Shown here piece by piece: positions 1 through 5,992 of a stretch of 6,883 nt of DNA. This DNA is from an uncultured Erysipelotrichaceae bacterium (GTDB lineage: Bacteria > Bacillota_I > Bacilli_A > Erysipelotrichales > Erysipelotrichaceae), in contig CALNCD010000270.1 of assembly GCA_937874965.1 (NCBI GenBank), positions 1 through 6,883 of the forward strand. The letters run 5' to 3'. How positions within the stretch are numbered: the stretch's first letter is position 1; each line of letters begins with the position of its first letter. Both the position numbers and the translations under genes were made by a program. The notes under the pieces were generated by a model. It searched no databases and was not told the DNA's origin. It saw only the letters and a list, made by a program, of their open reading frames with translations.

Positions 1-10
1 AGGAACACAT

Positions 11-655
11 ATGACAAAAGAAGAAGTCATTATTCGGATAAAAGAAACAGCAATCATGGCCATCGTCCGAGTAGAAACAGAAGAAAGAGCCTTTGAAATA
101 GCTGATGGCTGTTTAGAAGGAGGCGTTGATATCCTGGAAATGAGTTACACCAACTCAAATGCGGGTGATATTATCAAAGCATTAAAGAACCGGTATGGGG
201 AATCCTTACTGGTTGGAGCAGGAACTGTGTTGGATGCGACAACAGCACGGCTGGCGATCATGGATGGCGCCCAATTTATTATCGCACCGACCTTCGATCA
301 AGACGTTCAGCAGATGAGCAACCTTTACCAGATTCCCTATGCGCCTGGATGTACAACCTATACGGAAATGATGAATGCATTGAAACAGGGTGCCTCGTTC
401 ATCAAAGCATTTCCTATTTCAAACTTCTACGGTGCAGAATTGGCAAAGGTCTTTAAAGTGCCTTTTCCACAGATGCCTATTTTAGCCAGCGGCGGAGCAA
501 CCTTTGACAATCTGTCCACATGGATCAACAACGGCATTGACTGTGTCGGCATTGGAGGTTTACTGACGAAGGGTTCTTCCATGGCCATTGCTGAGAATGC
601 TCGTACACTTCGTTCCATTGTCATTGAGTCAAGAAAGAAAGGGGTGAACGAATGA
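11..655 (+). CDS. KDPG/KDPGal-family aldolase (class I, Schiff base)
   Basis: Predicted cytosolic class I aldolase of the Eda/DgoA family, which reversibly cleaves 2-keto-3-deoxy sugar acid phosphates to pyruvate plus an aldehyde phosphate. The 214-aa length is normal for this single TIM-barrel family. Visible motifs are the general acid/base Glu43 (ILEMS), GAGTV at 69-73 with the pyruvate-contacting Thr72, Pro93 in IAPTF, PGCTTYTE at 112-119, the Schiff-base Lys132 in IKAFP, and the phosphate-loop GGA at 161-163. The stretch after Lys132 and the C-terminal part resemble the galactonate enzyme DgoA more than Eda. The Arg that follows the catalytic Glu by four residues in Eda (Arg49) is Thr47 here, so the exact substrate is open. 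The ATG is preceded by AGGA at positions 1-4, and the ribosome binding site is cut by the window edge. First visible gene of the operon; its stop overlaps the next start (ATGA). Family call is firm, substrate is not. Confidence 0.88.
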   Translation: MTKEEVIIRIKETAIMAIVRVETEERAFEIADGCLEGGVDILEMSYTNSNAGDIIKALKNRYGESLLVGAGTVLDATTARLAIMDGAQFIIAPTFDQDVQQMSNLYQIPYAPGCTTYTEMMNALKQGASFIKAFPISNFYGAELAKVFKVPFPQMPILASGGATFDNLSTWINNGIDCVGIGGLLTKGSSMAIAENARTLRSIVIESRKKGVNE

Positions 656-1602
656 AGGAAATCCTCATTACGCCCAGAGGTTACGCTAATTTTAAGGAGA
701 GTTATCAGGAAGCCTTTATAAAGCGTGGATATACGTTGAACATTAATACGACAGGCAAACAATATGATCGTGATACGTTTGCACGATACGCAAGAAGAGC
801 AACGGCAATTATAGTTGGGGTTGAGGAATTAGATGAACCGCTGCTTGTCACCTGTGAGGACTTGAAGGTCATTGTAAAGTTCGGTGTAGGAACCGATAAT
901 ATTGATTTGGGTGCTGCAGAACGTCTGGGAATTAAAGTTGGCCGATGTGTCGGAAGTAATTCGAATGCAGTTGCTGAAACTGCATTGACTCTGATGATGA
1001 TGTGTGCGAAGCAGATCTTACCGAGTATCTTTTCCGTCCGTAGCGGAGGATGGGAGAAGTTATCTGGTTTTGAATTGAACGGAAAAACGATTGGAATTAT
1101 TGGATTTGGACACATCGGTCAGATTGTCGCAAAACTTGCCGGTGCATTTGAGATGAATATTCTTGTCTATGATACATTTCCAATATCAAAGTCTGTTATT
1201 GAAGAGACCCGTGCAGTCCCATCATCATTGCATGAAATATACAGATCTGCTGATTTTATAACACTGCATCTGCCTTTGAATAATGAGACCCGTGATATGA
1301 TCAGCGAACCTGAGTTTGATATGATGAAACCGAATGCTTGCCTTGTTAATACAGCCAGAGGCGGAATCGTCAATGAAGAAGCTCTCTATCATGCGTTGAG
1401 TGATAGGAAAATCTTTGCTGCAGGGTTTGATGTATTTACGTCTGAGCCACCTGAAGATAGTGAATGGGTCCAAAAACTCGTTCATCTTAACAATTTTGTC
1501 CTCACTTCTCATATTGCAGCAAGAACTGAGGAAGCTGAGCGGAACACTGCTCGAATTGCAACGGAAAAAACAATTGAACTACTTGAACAAGGAGGTGAGT
1601 AA
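652..1602 (+). CDS. D-isomer-specific 2-hydroxyacid dehydrogenase, PGDH-like, no ACT domain
   Basis: NAD(P)-dependent oxidoreductase of the D-3-phosphoglycerate dehydrogenase type, interconverting a 2-hydroxy acid and a 2-keto acid in the cytosol. The N-terminal part carries the PGDH signature VKFGVGTDNID (75-85) and NSNAVAE (103-109). The Rossmann domain has GFGHIG at 151-156, with Asp174 at the end of the next strand, which suggests NAD preference. The catalytic triad is complete: Arg236 in NTARGG, Glu265 in SEPP, His287 in SHIAA. At 316 aa it lacks the C-terminal regulatory ACT domain of many SerA enzymes. Together with its place among sugar enzymes this argues for a catabolic role rather than serine synthesis. 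Its ATG overlaps the preceding stop as ATGA, with AAAGGGGTGA just upstream, so translation is probably coupled. Probable substrate is a sugar acid or its phosphate (inference). Confidence 0.88.
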   Translation: MKEILITPRGYANFKESYQEAFIKRGYTLNINTTGKQYDRDTFARYARRATAIIVGVEELDEPLLVTCEDLKVIVKFGVGTDNIDLGAAERLGIKVGRCVGSNSNAVAETALTLMMMCAKQILPSIFSVRSGGWEKLSGFELNGKTIGIIGFGHIGQIVAKLAGAFEMNILVYDTFPISKSVIEETRAVPSSLHEIYRSADFITLHLPLNNETRDMISEPEFDMMKPNACLVNTARGGIVNEEALYHALSDRKIFAAGFDVFTSEPPEDSEWVQKLVHLNNFVLTSHIAARTEEAERNTARIATEKTIELLEQGGE

Positions 1603-1606
1603 ATAG

Positions 1607-2782
1607 ATGAAGGCAATAATAATCGGGGCAGGCAGAATTGGGCGTGGCTTCATTGCTGAACTTATGACACTCAATGATGTCGATATCACTTTCTTTGACA
1701 TAAATCAAGAATTTGTGGACGAAATGAATCGCGCAAACCGATACACAGTTCATGCTCTTGGCAATGCAAACCATGATGTGATCGTAGAGAATGTACGTGC
1801 TTATTCCTTTGATTCCCTAGATGATTTTGCGCGAATTTGGGATGAAGCGGACTATATTTTTACGGCATGCGGGGGAAAGAACTTAAGATCTATTGGAGAA
1901 CGGATCGGTGAAGCATATAAATTACGTGATCCTTCAACTTCAAAGATTAGTAATATTGTGACCTGTGAAAATTGGATTTCACCTGTGGAAGATCTTACTG
2001 CCGGTATAATGCATGGATTAACCGAGAGTGATTACAGCCGTTTTCTAGAACATATCGGCGTGTCAGAATCAGTCATTCTTTGTACAGGTACAGGTTCTCC
2101 GGATGGAAGACAGACTAATCCTGTTGATACATGGGTTCAGGATTTGAGATATCTTCCTATCAATAAAGATCTGATTAAAGGCCCACTTCCTGATTGGAAG
2201 TACGTCGAATTTGTGAGTGAATTCGGAAATCTTCTGACTCAAAAAATTTACACCAATAATACAAGTGTCGCAACAGTCTCATATCTTGGATATTTGAAAG
2301 GAATCAAACATGTTGCTGACGCAGCAAATGATCCTCAGATACTGCCTATTCTCGATCAGCTGTATACGGAAATAAATGCTGTTCTCATTCATGGATTAGG
2401 AATTGATTCTGAAAGCCAGCTCAAGTTTTCCAAGGCTGCTAAGGCAAAGTATACGGACTATGCGATTGTTGATCAGGTAACACGAATTGCCCGCGATCCT
2501 ATTCGCAAGCTAGGGCCAGATGATCGGTTTATTGGTCCCATGACCATTGCACTCAAGGCGAATATCGTTCCTGAAGCGATGGCTTTAGGTGCAGCCGCAG
2601 CAATTTACTATGATTATGCAGAAGATGAGACAGCAACAACATTGCGTCATTTACGTGTTGATCAAGGCATTGATGAAATTTTCAAAGAAGTTTGTAAAAT
2701 TGATCCTGAAGGTGAGATTGCTTCATGGATTAAGAATGGAATTGCGCGGCTGAAGGAAGAAGGATGGATTACCTATGAGTAA
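1607..2782 (+). CDS. MtlD-superfamily (polyol-specific long-chain) dehydrogenase, paralogue 1
   Basis: NAD-dependent dehydrogenase related to mannitol-1-phosphate 5-dehydrogenase and the uronate reductases UxaB/UxuB, a superfamily that oxidises polyols or reduces keto sugars. The 391-aa length fits MtlD (about 380). The N-terminal Rossmann fold starts with GAGRIGRG at 7-14, and Asp31 closes the second strand (FFDINQ). TCEN at 119-122 and RKLGPDDR at 300-307 match MtlD landmarks. The superfamily motif K-x4-N-x2-H appears as KIYTNNTSV: Lys213 and Asn218 are present, but the His position is Val221. A DAANDP motif (238-243) is shared with the next gene. GGAGGTGA lies 8 nt before the ATG, inside the end of the preceding gene. 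Its 3' end overlaps the next start by 8 nt. It is probably not a plain mannitol-1-phosphate dehydrogenase; substrate unknown. Confidence 0.82.
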   Translation: MKAIIIGAGRIGRGFIAELMTLNDVDITFFDINQEFVDEMNRANRYTVHALGNANHDVIVENVRAYSFDSLDDFARIWDEADYIFTACGGKNLRSIGERIGEAYKLRDPSTSKISNIVTCENWISPVEDLTAGIMHGLTESDYSRFLEHIGVSESVILCTGTGSPDGRQTNPVDTWVQDLRYLPINKDLIKGPLPDWKYVEFVSEFGNLLTQKIYTNNTSVATVSYLGYLKGIKHVADAANDPQILPILDQLYTEINAVLIHGLGIDSESQLKFSKAAKAKYTDYAIVDQVTRIARDPIRKLGPDDRFIGPMTIALKANIVPEAMALGAAAAIYYDYAEDETATTLRHLRVDQGIDEIFKEVCKIDPEGEIASWIKNGIARLKEEGWITYE

Positions 2783-3911
2783 GAAAAATGCAATTGTAAT
2801 TGGAGCAGGACAAACAGGCAGAGGATATACTGCCCGTTACCTTTTCGAAAAGGGATATTCAATCAGTTTTGTGGATATTAATGAAGAAACGGTATCATTT
2901 TTGAAAGAAGACGGAGCATATTCAATCCACTTTTACAACAAGGATCGTACACCTGTTTTTGTTCATGGATTCAATACGTACCGTGTAGGAGATGCGTTCT
3001 TGAATCATGTACTGATGGAAGCTGATTTAATTCTGACCGCAGTGGGAGAACAGAACTTAGGGGATATTTCGAAGTGGGTTGTTCCGGGATTAAAAGGAAA
3101 ACAAAAGCGGACTGTATTTATGACATGTGAAAATGGTACTAACCCAGCGAAGGTACTTCGTCAGCATTTGCAGCATTTAGGATTGGCGAGCGAGTACACT
3201 GTTTCTCAGACGGCAGTTTTCTGTTCAACGGTTTCAATCCATGAAACCAGACTCGATATTCTCTCTCAAAATGAAACATACTTTCCGTATGATCATGATG
3301 AATTGGAAACATTGGATTTTGAGGGTGCCGTACCAGTCAATAACTTCGAAAAGTTCTTCGAACGAAAAATATATACCTATAATTGCTTAGCAGGATTAAT
3401 TTCATACTGCGGATATGTCAAAGGGTATGAAGTGTATGGCGATGCAGCCAATGATCCAGATATCTCTGCGACCATGGATGAGTTGCTTAATGATCTAAAT
3501 CCTGCATTGCAAGCCTATTTTGAAATTACAGAAGCGGATCAGGTATCGTTTGCAAATCGAGCATTATTAAAATTCAAGGATAAAAACATACTGGACTATA
3601 CGATAAAAAACGGTAGAGCGCCTCAACGGAAACTTGGACCTACTGAACGTATTATGTCACCGATCCGTATTCTTCGAAATAACGGCAAGGATATCCGTGT
3701 TTTAGAATTTGTCGCGGCTGCCGCCCTCGTTTATTGGCAGGAACGTCAAGGTATCAGTGAACCTGTTCTGACAAAGGATCCAATTGCTATGTTTGCCTCA
3801 TTGAATGATTTAGAAATGACAGATCAGATTGTTCTTGATGTTGAACGGTATTTTAAAGCAATCCTAGAAAACAGGGAACAGGTAAATGTCCAAGAAATTA
3901 TCCATTCCTAG
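2775..3911 (+). CDS. MtlD-superfamily dehydrogenase, paralogue 2
   Basis: Second member of the mannitol-1-phosphate dehydrogenase superfamily, 378 aa, clearly related to but strongly diverged from the preceding gene. It carries the dinucleotide motif GAGQTGRG at 10-17, Asp34 (FVDINE), MTCEN at 116-120, DAANDP at 223-228 and RKLGPTER at 285-292, all at positions equivalent to those in its neighbour. The catalytic motif reads KIYTYNCLA: Lys198 and Asn203 are kept, and the His position is Ala206. The start ATG lies 8 nt inside the upstream gene with AAGGA about 10 nt before it, so the two are probably translated together. It may act on another carbon or stage of the same substrate, or form a hetero-oligomer with paralogue 1 (inference). 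The fold and cofactor call is secure; the reaction is not known. Confidence 0.8.
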   Translation: MSKKNAIVIGAGQTGRGYTARYLFEKGYSISFVDINEETVSFLKEDGAYSIHFYNKDRTPVFVHGFNTYRVGDAFLNHVLMEADLILTAVGEQNLGDISKWVVPGLKGKQKRTVFMTCENGTNPAKVLRQHLQHLGLASEYTVSQTAVFCSTVSIHETRLDILSQNETYFPYDHDELETLDFEGAVPVNNFEKFFERKIYTYNCLAGLISYCGYVKGYEVYGDAANDPDISATMDELLNDLNPALQAYFEITEADQVSFANRALLKFKDKNILDYTIKNGRAPQRKLGPTERIMSPIRILRNNGKDIRVLEFVAAAALVYWQERQGISEPVLTKDPIAMFASLNDLEMTDQIVLDVERYFKAILENREQVNVQEIIHS

Positions 3912-3918
3912 GGTATAA

Positions 3919-4575
3919 ATGATGAATGATATATTACTATGCCCATCAATGATGTGCGCAGATATGTCCGATTTAAAAGAAGAAATACGAGCATTGGATA
4001 ATGCGGGAATTGATATTTATCATATGGATGTGATGGACGGGAAGTATGTTCCGAACTTCGGATTGAGCCCGCAAGATTTCATTGCAGTAAGAAAACATAC
4101 GGATAAGCCGATTGATGTTCACTTGATGATTGATAGTCCAAGTGACTATATTGATTTGTTTGCTGAGTTAGGGGTCAATATTATCTATATTCATCCGGAT
4201 GCAGATATCCATCCGACTAAAACGCTTTCGAAAATTGCACAGAGTGGGTGTAAGGCAGGAATTGCCGTTAATCCTGGCTTATCTTTTGACACAGTTAAAG
4301 AGCTGCTTCCGCTGGTCGACTTTGTTCTGATTATGACTGTGAATCCAGGGTTTGCTGGACAGCAGTTTCTGGAGTTCACAGAAGGCAAGATACATGAATT
4401 CCTGAAGGTCAGGGAAAAATACGGTTTTGAAATTGTTGTTGATGGTGCGATATCCAGTGATATTATCAGGACACTTGGGAGGCAAGGTGTTAAAGGATTT
4501 GTACTTGGGACATCAACGCTTTTTGGGAAATCAGAGAGCTATTTGAAAATTATCGAATATTTGCGCACGGTTTAG
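3919..4575 (+). CDS. Ribulose-phosphate / allulose-6-phosphate 3-epimerase family protein
   Basis: TIM-barrel metal-dependent epimerase of the Rpe/AlsE family, which inverts C3 of a phosphorylated ketose through an ene-diolate. The 218-aa length is typical. The metal ligands and catalytic acids are all visible: His35 and Asp37 in HMDVMDG, His68 in DVHLM, and Asp175 in VDGAI. Ser10 in CPSMM and the phosphate-binding NPGFAGQ (142-148) and GTSTLF (197-202) segments are intact. The MTVNPGFAGQ form and the PSMMCADM N-terminus look closer to allulose-6-phosphate epimerase (AlsE) than to housekeeping Rpe. Placement inside a sugar-dehydrogenase operon also suggests a pathway-specific enzyme. Two ATGs sit side by side. 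An AGGG at 3910-3913 is 5 nt before the first and 8 nt before the second (3922), so the true start may be 3922. Confidence 0.87.
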   Translation: MMNDILLCPSMMCADMSDLKEEIRALDNAGIDIYHMDVMDGKYVPNFGLSPQDFIAVRKHTDKPIDVHLMIDSPSDYIDLFAELGVNIIYIHPDADIHPTKTLSKIAQSGCKAGIAVNPGLSFDTVKELLPLVDFVLIMTVNPGFAGQQFLEFTEGKIHEFLKVREKYGFEIVVDGAISSDIIRTLGRQGVKGFVLGTSTLFGKSESYLKIIEYLRTV

Positions 4576-4582
4576 TTTTTGA

Positions 4583-4609
4583 AAAATGTTCATTGCTAAT
4601 GGACATTTT
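4583..4609 (+). terminator. AU-rich intercistronic hairpin
   Basis: A 12-bp stem with a 3-nt loop (left arm 4583-4594, right arm 4598-4609) begins 7 nt after the epimerase stop. All pairs are Watson-Crick except one G-T. The only T-run is the TTTT inside the right arm, and GGCTG follows, so it is not a good intrinsic terminator. A leaky terminator, an RNA processing site or an mRNA-stabilising 3' end are all possible. The next gene still lies in the same direction 72 nt further on. Confidence 0.4.
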
Positions 4610-4625
4610 GGCTGTTGTAATACCA

Positions 4626-4654
4626 TTCAAAAAAAGAATAGCTGAAAATAGCAT
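4626..4654 (+). promoter_or_regulatory. Weak sigma-A-like promoter candidate before the HpcH-like gene
   Basis: TTCAAA (4626-4631) and TAGCAT (4649-4654) are 17 nt apart, each matching four of six consensus bases. The pair lies in the only sizeable gap of the operon, after the hairpin at 4583-4609, and could give the last gene some expression of its own. The match is modest in AT-rich DNA, so this is a suggestion only. Confidence 0.2.
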
Positions 4655-4680
4655 ATTAGGTAATCAGAGGAGGGAAAACA

Positions 4681-5469
4681 ATGAGTAAACAGCTTAAAGA
4701 AAGAATCCGGTCAAATCAGTCAGTATTGGCAACGAGAATCAATTCAACTTGGCCGTATATTGCTGAAATTGTGGGAGCAACCAGGCAGTATGATTACATT
4801 GAATTTTTGGGAGAATACTCGCCTTTTATTCAGAGTGATCTTGAAAATATTGCACGTGCGTGTGAGCTTCATGGCATGGAATCGATCATAAAAGTCGATT
4901 TCTTGAATCGCGGGTATGTCGCTCAGAAGTCAGTCGCCTCAGGCATTAACGGCATTCTATTTACGGACCACACAACAGCAGATCAAGTGAGAGAATCAAT
5001 TGATTATGTTCGTGCTTCTCTTCCGACGAATACAGGCAAACTTGGTTACGTCAATCGTCGCTTTGTCCGAAACAGCGGCTTTTCGGGTCCGATGGATTTT
5101 TCGCAGAAACAGAATGAGAGCATCCTTGTCGGGTTCATGATTGAAAAATCTGACGCAGTAATAAATATTGATAAGATTTGTCAAGTTGAGGGTATTGATT
5201 TCATTCAATTTGGACCGGCCGATTATTCGATGAGCTGTGGCTATAATTATAAAGAGGATCATGAACGAACCAAAGCAGCGGAGTTAAACGTTATCAGGGT
5301 AGCTCAGAAGTATGGCATTAGTGTTCGAGTTGAAATAAATCATCCTGAGGATGCCCTTGATTATTTGAACTTAGGAATTCGTCACTTTGCAATAGGAACT
5401 GAGGCACGTATACTTCGTGATTATTGGTTGAGTGCTGGGCAAGGAATGCGCTCGATCTTTGAAAGATAG
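4681..5469 (+). CDS. HpcH/HpaI-family aldolase-like protein with altered active site
   Basis: TIM-barrel protein of the HpcH/HpaI (class II, metal-dependent pyruvate aldolase) family, 262 aa, the usual length. The C-terminal half carries the family signature: Glu155 in MIEKS and Asp181 in FGPADYSMSCG, the two metal ligands (HpaI Glu149 and Asp175). The segment equivalent to HpaI DGEH reads LGEY, so Asp42 and His45 become Leu43 and Tyr46. The family Arg70 becomes Lys71, and Gln147 appears as Met153. Metal binding is therefore probably kept while the proton-transfer residues are replaced. It may cleave a different keto acid or catalyse another enolate reaction. A strong AGAGGAGGG lies 6 nt before the ATG. 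It is last in the operon, separated from the epimerase gene by a 105-nt spacer. Family membership is fairly sure, catalytic role uncertain. Confidence 0.78.
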   Translation: MSKQLKERIRSNQSVLATRINSTWPYIAEIVGATRQYDYIEFLGEYSPFIQSDLENIARACELHGMESIIKVDFLNRGYVAQKSVASGINGILFTDHTTADQVRESIDYVRASLPTNTGKLGYVNRRFVRNSGFSGPMDFSQKQNESILVGFMIEKSDAVINIDKICQVEGIDFIQFGPADYSMSCGYNYKEDHERTKAAELNVIRVAQKYGISVRVEINHPEDALDYLNLGIRHFAIGTEARILRDYWLSAGQGMRSIFER

Positions 5470-5481
5470 ACGAGTAACCCT

Positions 5482-5498
5482 TTATCAAGATTTGATAA
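5482..5498. terminator. Weak hairpin in convergent spacer
   Basis: TTATCAA and TTGATAA form a perfect 7-bp stem with a 3-nt loop, 12 nt after the stop of the last operon gene. It is AT-rich and followed only by TTTG, so it would be a poor terminator. A second possible stem pairs AACGGT (5505-5510) with ACCGTT (5539-5544) around a 28-nt loop. One of these may serve the two converging transcripts. The 5470-5550 spacer holds nothing else I can recognise. Confidence 0.3.
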
Positions 5499-5550
5499 TT
5501 TGCTAACGGTAATAGATAAACTTCCGTGGAACGAAAGAACCGTTGAACTG

Positions 5551-5763
5551 CTACTGCGATAAATCATCATCGGCTTCGCGAATGTATTTACGATAGGCCC
5601 CAATGGATTTGAGACTAGTAGTAATGATGAATAGCGAGAATCCAAATACCCCGATAAGATAGTAGGTTTCGCCGTGGTCGAGGTACATGCTAATAAAGAA
5701 GAGATCAAAAAAGAATACGATAATCATAAATACAATTCTCATTTTCATCAGTTTTTTATCCAT
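5551..5763 (-). CDS. Small two-helix membrane protein, unknown function
   Basis: A 70-aa hydrophobic protein that I do not recognise. A short Lys-rich N-terminus is followed by a first membrane segment at about residues 8-27, rich in Phe and Ile. A polar turn with DHGET (29-33) leads to a second segment at about 34-52. The tail is charged, basic (SLKSIGAYRKYIR) then acidic (EADDD). By the positive-inside rule both ends probably face the cytoplasm. The start is well supported: AAGGAG lies 5 nt before the ATG, which favours this frame over a 95-aa overlapping reading that lacks such a site. It points towards the sugar operon and has a different composition from it, so it is not part of that pathway. 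A promoter-like sequence lies about 200 nt upstream. Confidence 0.7.
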   Translation of the reverse strand: MDKKLMKMRIVFMIIVFFFDLFFISMYLDHGETYYLIGVFGFSLFIITTSLKSIGAYRKYIREADDDLSQ

Positions 5764-5784
5764 TTGTTCTCCTTCTATTGAATC

Positions 5785-5886
5785 TCATTCCTGTGAGAGT
5801 CCTGACGCACAATCATAACAGACAAGGGGTTCGGCATTATCCCGTAACGGGCAATCAGAGCATTTCCGGTAAATCGATGCTGTGAT
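5785..5886 (-). pseudogene. Cys4 zinc-ribbon-like coding remnant
   Basis: A 33-codon open stretch with no standard start codon ends in TGA 22 nt before the ATG of the 70-aa gene. It encodes a CxxC-x10-CxxC pattern (KCSDCPL and LVCYDCA), typical of small zinc ribbons. The same frame continues upstream to 5982 but is broken by TAG at 5887-5889 and 5911-5913. The upstream pieces contain a hydrophobic run followed by a TYRGEPKPV segment, which could be the damaged N-terminus. This may be a decayed gene for a small membrane-linked zinc-ribbon protein. Chance, or a sequencing error, cannot be excluded. Cys codons start at 5862, 5853, 5820 and 5811 on the - strand. Confidence 0.33.
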
Positions 5887-5962
5887 CTATTCGCGATGGA
5901 ACGAGTTTGACTATGTAACCGGCTTCGGCTCACCACGATATGTTCTTCCAATGATTACCGTT

Positions 5963-5992
5963 ATTATACCCAAAGGAATCCATTAAAGTCGA
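5963..5992 (-). promoter_or_regulatory. Sigma-A-like promoter on the - strand
   Basis: A perfect TATAAT -10 hexamer (complement of 5963-5968) is preceded, 18 nt away, by TCGACT (complement of 5987-5992), which matches four of six -35 bases. It sits just at and after the stop codon of the coiled-coil gene and points at the zinc-ribbon remnant and the 70-aa membrane gene. A transcript from here would have a leader of about 190 nt before the membrane gene. The -10 is convincing, the -35 is moderate. Confidence 0.42.

Noticed and set aside
427..762. 111-aa - strand open frame across the aldolase and dehydrogenase junction
   Set aside because: It lies antisense to two well-supported enzyme genes and shows no recognisable motif; a shadow frame.
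652..1602. Serine-biosynthesis SerA
   Set aside because: The protein has no ACT domain and sits in a sugar-enzyme operon without other serine genes.
1400..1606. 68-aa + strand frame inside the end of the 2-hydroxyacid dehydrogenase gene
   Set aside because: It is another frame of a gene with a complete catalytic triad, and the dehydrogenase reading explains the sequence.
1607..2782. Naming this gene mtlD (mannitol-1-phosphate dehydrogenase)
   Set aside because: The active-site His is missing, no mannitol PTS gene is in view, and a second diverged paralogue follows, so the symbol would overstate what is known.
3540..3570. Possible catabolite-repression (cre) site around TTGCAAATCGAG
   Set aside because: The spacing of the central CG to the left half does not fit the cre consensus, and it lies deep in a coding region.
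5421..5708. 95-aa - strand frame overlapping the 70-aa membrane gene
   Set aside because: It lacks a good ribosome binding site, runs into the 3' end of the HpcH-like gene, and its Ser/Thr/Leu-rich composition looks out of frame. The 70-aa frame has AAGGAG and two clear helices.
5842..5851. CCG/CGG small inverted repeat as a structured RNA
   Set aside because: The stem is only 4 bp (5841-5844 with 5848-5851) and lies within codons of the zinc-ribbon frame; such stems are common by chance.
5775..5936. 53-codon GTG-started - strand frame across the zinc-ribbon remnant
   Set aside because: It is open, and GGAAGA lies upstream, but the product is rich in Arg, Ser and His without any motif. The alternative frame with four ordered Cys is more protein-like.
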